DNA of 16,628 nt, from assembly GCA_009843625.1 (NCBI GenBank), contig VYDD01000007.1, positions 1-16,628 of the forward strand. The letters run 5' to 3'. How positions within the stretch are numbered: position 1 is the stretch's first letter; each line of letters begins with the position of its first letter. The notes under the pieces are model-generated. The model ran no database searches. It was given only the letters and a program-made list of their open reading frames with translations, and was not told the DNA's origin. The stretch comes from Gammaproteobacteria bacterium (lineage in GTDB: Bacteria; Gemmatimonadota; Gemmatimonadetes; Longimicrobiales; Gaopeijiaceae). A program made the translations under genes and the position numbers. This document shows positions 14,679 to 16,628 of the stretch, piece by piece.

Positions 14679-15925
14679 GTGAGCCGGCTGATCTGTGGCA
14701 TTGTCCTGTTGCTTTGCGCTCCGGGGTTGGCACGCGCCCAGACCGTGTGCCCAACGCCATGGCGTCTGGAAGAGGTCGTGCGTATCGGCGCTGCGGAGAG
14801 CACGGACCTTGTTACCAGTGTCCGGGATCTTGCGATCGGGCCGGATAGTGCCCTGTACGTCGCTCAGGCGCAGGTGCCCGCAGTCAACGTGTTCTCCCTC
14901 GATGGCCAGTTCCTTCGCCAAATCGGTCGCGCGGGCCGGGGCCGGGTGATATCGAGTGGTCGGCCTTCGGCCTGGGCTGGATCGGAGACACGCTTTGGGT
15001 AGCCGACTTAAACCGGATCCAGTTGTTCACCACGGACGAGCGCGTGCCCGAGGAGGTCATCCAGTTCTACCTGAGCGTGCCAGAGGAAGGATCGCGCCTG
15101 ACTCCAGGCCGCATGCTGGCGGACGGGACACTCGTCGGTGCGCGCCGACTCAGCGACATGAGAGCATGGTCGTCCCGAGGAGACGATCCCGGGCTCGCGC
15201 TGCGCCGCATCTCACGATCCGGTGAGATCCTCGATACCATCGCGATGATCGATTGGCCCGAAAACGCCGTGGAGAACGAGAGGAATCCCGGTGGATGGCC
15301 CCGTGTCCATCCACTCAGGGAACCGGCCCTCCCGGGACTCCAGGAATACCTCACGGCGCTCACTCCCGACGGATCCGCAGTTGTGCAGATCGGGAAGGTG
15401 CATGAAGAGGCAACGCCGCCGACCTTCGATCTTCTGATGATATCGATCGCTGGCGACACGCTCCTGCATCGGGAGGTCGAGTACGAACCGCTTGAGGTCA
15501 CCCGCACAATGGAACGGCGCCTGGCGGACGAATACGCCGGATGGGCGGTCGGAGACTACACCTCTCGCCGGATGCAGCTGCTCGAGACCACACTTGAGCG
15601 CCAACGCAGTGCCTACCGGCGCGTATTCCGGGTTCCCGAGAACCATCCTCCGGTTCGGAAGGTCGTGGCCGGAACGGACGGATCCATCTGGGTGCTCCGG
15701 GAACTGCGGGACGACCGCGTCGATGTGTGGGAGATCTACGGTCCGGACGGCAGGCTCGAGGGCAGGCTGGAGATCGGTGAAGGTCGCGCTTCGACAAAAC
15801 CCTGGTATCCTCGTCTCGCAATCCTCCTCGCGAGCCGTAACGAGGTGTGGGGAGCCACACGCGGAGACTTTGAGGAGCCCTATCTGCACCGTTACCGCGT
15901 CGACCGGACGTGCCCGGGAGCGTAG
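14679..15925 (+). pseudogene. Secreted six-bladed beta-propeller, tandem copy 2, disrupted by a one-base frameshift
   Basis: A paralogue of the preceding gene, roughly 70% identical by eye over its whole length. It starts at the GTG at 14679 with GGAGG 6 nt upstream and has the same signal peptide type (LICGIVLLLCAPGLARAQ) and CPTPW start. The reading frame breaks inside a G/C run at about 14934-14944: the first frame ends at the TAG at 15000-15002, and the homologous sequence resumes one frame away and runs cleanly to 15925 (RYRVDRTCPGA). Restoring one base there gives GRAG-x-GPGDIEWSAFG, matching copy 1. No other lesion is seen, so this is a recent mutation, an assembly error in the G-rich run, or (less likely) a programmed shift. 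If intact it would be ~415 residues. Confidence 0.8.
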
Positions 15926-16096
15926 GCGGTCCCGCTGCTCCACACGTCGCTCGAGGTCTTCGACCGGCACACCGGCGCCAAGCGCTACGAGGATGTGCCG
16001 CTGCCGAATGGATCCCGGGTTCTGGCCGGAGGACGGTTTTTGTATCTCCTGCTGGACATGCACGCTCCGCCCTGGTGAATCGCCAGACTCCGGCTT
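15926..16096 (+). pseudogene. 3' remnant of another beta-propeller-type gene
   Basis: Directly after the stop of copy 2 the same frame stays open for 50 codons. It reads TSLEVFDRHTGAKRYEDV, PLPNGSRVLAGGRFLYLLL and DMHAPPW, then a TGA at 16076-16078, then IARLRL. This looks like the last blade of a propeller-type protein of a different subfamily from copies 1 and 2, whose ends it does not match. The TGA sits where such proteins often carry a basic residue (CGA to TGA is one transition), so the tail is probably a degraded remnant left by deletion between neighbouring genes. No start or ribosome binding site precedes it. From 16097 to 16241 I see nothing recognisable. Confidence 0.5.
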
Positions 16097-16241
16097 CTGA
16101 CGGCGGCTGACGCGCGTCCACGCTCCGGACATCGCGACGCTCGTCCATTCCGGTCTTGGCGGTTCCGCTTGCTTGAATCCTCCGCTCAGGCTTGGGGTGC
16201 AGAAGAGGGTCGTGACGCATGCGCGGGGGCCGTTGGCACAT

Positions 16242-16289
16242 CAGATGTAATGCCAACATTACTTGCATGTAGCTTGCGCATTACATCTG
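16242..16289. promoter_or_regulatory. 12-bp perfect inverted repeat upstream of XRE regulator
   Basis: CAGATGTAATGC (16242-16253) and GCATTACATCTG (16278-16289) are exact inverted copies separated by 24 bp. The left arm also pairs locally as GTAATG-CCAA-CATTAC (16247-16262), so the core GTAATG/CATTAC occurs three times. The region is AT-richer than its surroundings and ends about 95 bp before the regulator's ATG, suggesting cooperative operator sites, possibly for autoregulation. A DNA or RNA hairpin is an alternative reading, but no T-run follows to make it a terminator. Confidence 0.5.
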
Positions 16290-16383
16290 GATGGGTCTAT
16301 CGTGTCCTTCTGTGAGATTCATGGGTCGTCGCCGCGGCCGATGAGAAGCGGGCCGAGCCTGTTGGCCGATTCGGGAGATGCGC

Positions 16384-16628
16384 ATGACCGACACGCGACT
16401 CCATAACAGCGTCCGGCGATACCGCCGCGATCTGGGCCTTTCGCAGGAGGCCCTGGGGGACCGGGTCGGAGTGAGCCGGCACGCGATCATGGCGATCGAG
16501 GGCGGCCGCCAGGTCCCGTCCACGACGTTGGCGCTTCGGCTGGCGGACACGTTTGGCTGCGCCGTCAAGGACCTCTTTCGCCTGGAGCCCGTGCCCGAGT
16601 TGGAGGTTCACCTCCCACCCCCCCGCTC
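16384..16628 (+). CDS. XRE-family helix-turn-helix transcriptional regulator (N-terminal part only)
   Basis: Eighty-one codons of a regulator that continues beyond the right edge. The helix-turn-helix covers residues 5-62: VRRYRRDLGLSQEALGDRVG, SRHAIMAIEGGRQVPST and LALRLADTFGCAVKDLFRL, all standard XRE features including the recognition helix after GVS. A proline-rich linker (PVPELEVHLPPP) begins at residue 69. HTH domains of this kind with the ending GC-x-V-x-DLF often precede a periplasmic-binding-protein-like (molybdate or substrate-binding) sensor domain, but the sensor is not in the window, so this is a guess. The ATG at 16384 has GGGAG 6 nt upstream. The inverted repeat at 16242-16289 is its likely control site. 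Confidence 0.88.
   Translation, partial: MTDTRLHNSVRRYRRDLGLSQEALGDRVGVSRHAIMAIEGGRQVPSTTLALRLADTFGCAVKDLFRLEPVPELEVHLPPPR

Larger units (their letters stand above)
13345..15925 (+). repeat. Tandem gene duplication (two propeller units)
   Basis: The units 13345-14589 and 14679-15925 are colinear direct repeats of about 1.25 kb with an 89-bp spacer. Long stretches are near identical at DNA level, for example around the VIQFYLSVPEEG, ERRLADEYAGW and RVDVWEIY codons. A short AACCTGAGG/CACCTGAGG similarity also precedes both genes (14620s and 13270s), which suggests that the duplicated segment included some upstream DNA. Confidence 0.75.

Overview
This is a GC-rich, densely coded bacterial window. 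Several secreted or lipid-anchored six-bladed beta-propeller proteins, an outer-membrane beta-barrel protein and Tat/Sec-exported enzymes point to a diderm. The mix (secreted propellers, type III polyketide synthase, class A beta-lactamase-like hydrolase) resembles Gemmatimonadota or a related environmental phylum, but that is inference from gene content. No rRNA, tRNA, CRISPR array or transposase was seen.

Layout. (1) Positions 1-2654, minus strand: a tight four-gene operon of exported cupin, exported histidine phosphatase, GcvT-like aminomethyltransferase and FAD oxidoreductase (cut by the window edge). The last two overlap by ATGA. (2) 2836-4011, plus: a lone secreted six-bladed propeller. 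(3) 4084-5891, minus: an AbiEi/AbiEii toxin-antitoxin pair with a GTGA overlap. Upstream is an AT-rich control region holding two direct repeats and a 12-bp palindrome. (4) 6072-9849, minus: a possible operon of a Tat-exported D-amino-acid-oxidase-like flavoprotein, a class A beta-lactamase-like hydrolase, a type III polyketide synthase and an isoprenylcysteine-methyltransferase-family enzyme. The last three are packed at +10 and -4 bp. The synthase/methyltransferase pair resembles known alkylpyrone-type modules. (5) 9949-10595, plus: a HigB/HigA toxin-antitoxin pair with an odd TTG start and a palindrome in front. (6) 10608-12327, minus: a histidine-rich polytopic membrane protein followed by a membrane-anchored tetratricopeptide-like protein. 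(7) 12511-16096, plus: an outer-membrane barrel protein, two tandem paralogous secreted propellers (the second broken by a one-base frameshift) and the degraded 3' end of a further propeller gene. (8) 16242-16628: a strong inverted repeat and the start of an XRE-type regulator that runs off the window.

The most notable observation is that the flavoprotein at 8701-9849 appears to be a circularly permuted D-amino-acid oxidase. The motifs that close a normal oxidase of this family come first, and the FAD-binding Rossmann motif follows them. Also of interest are the two toxin-antitoxin modules bracketing the polyketide/flavoprotein cluster, the 9-codon leader whose stop overlaps the higB start, the organised repeats before abiEi, and the decaying propeller array.
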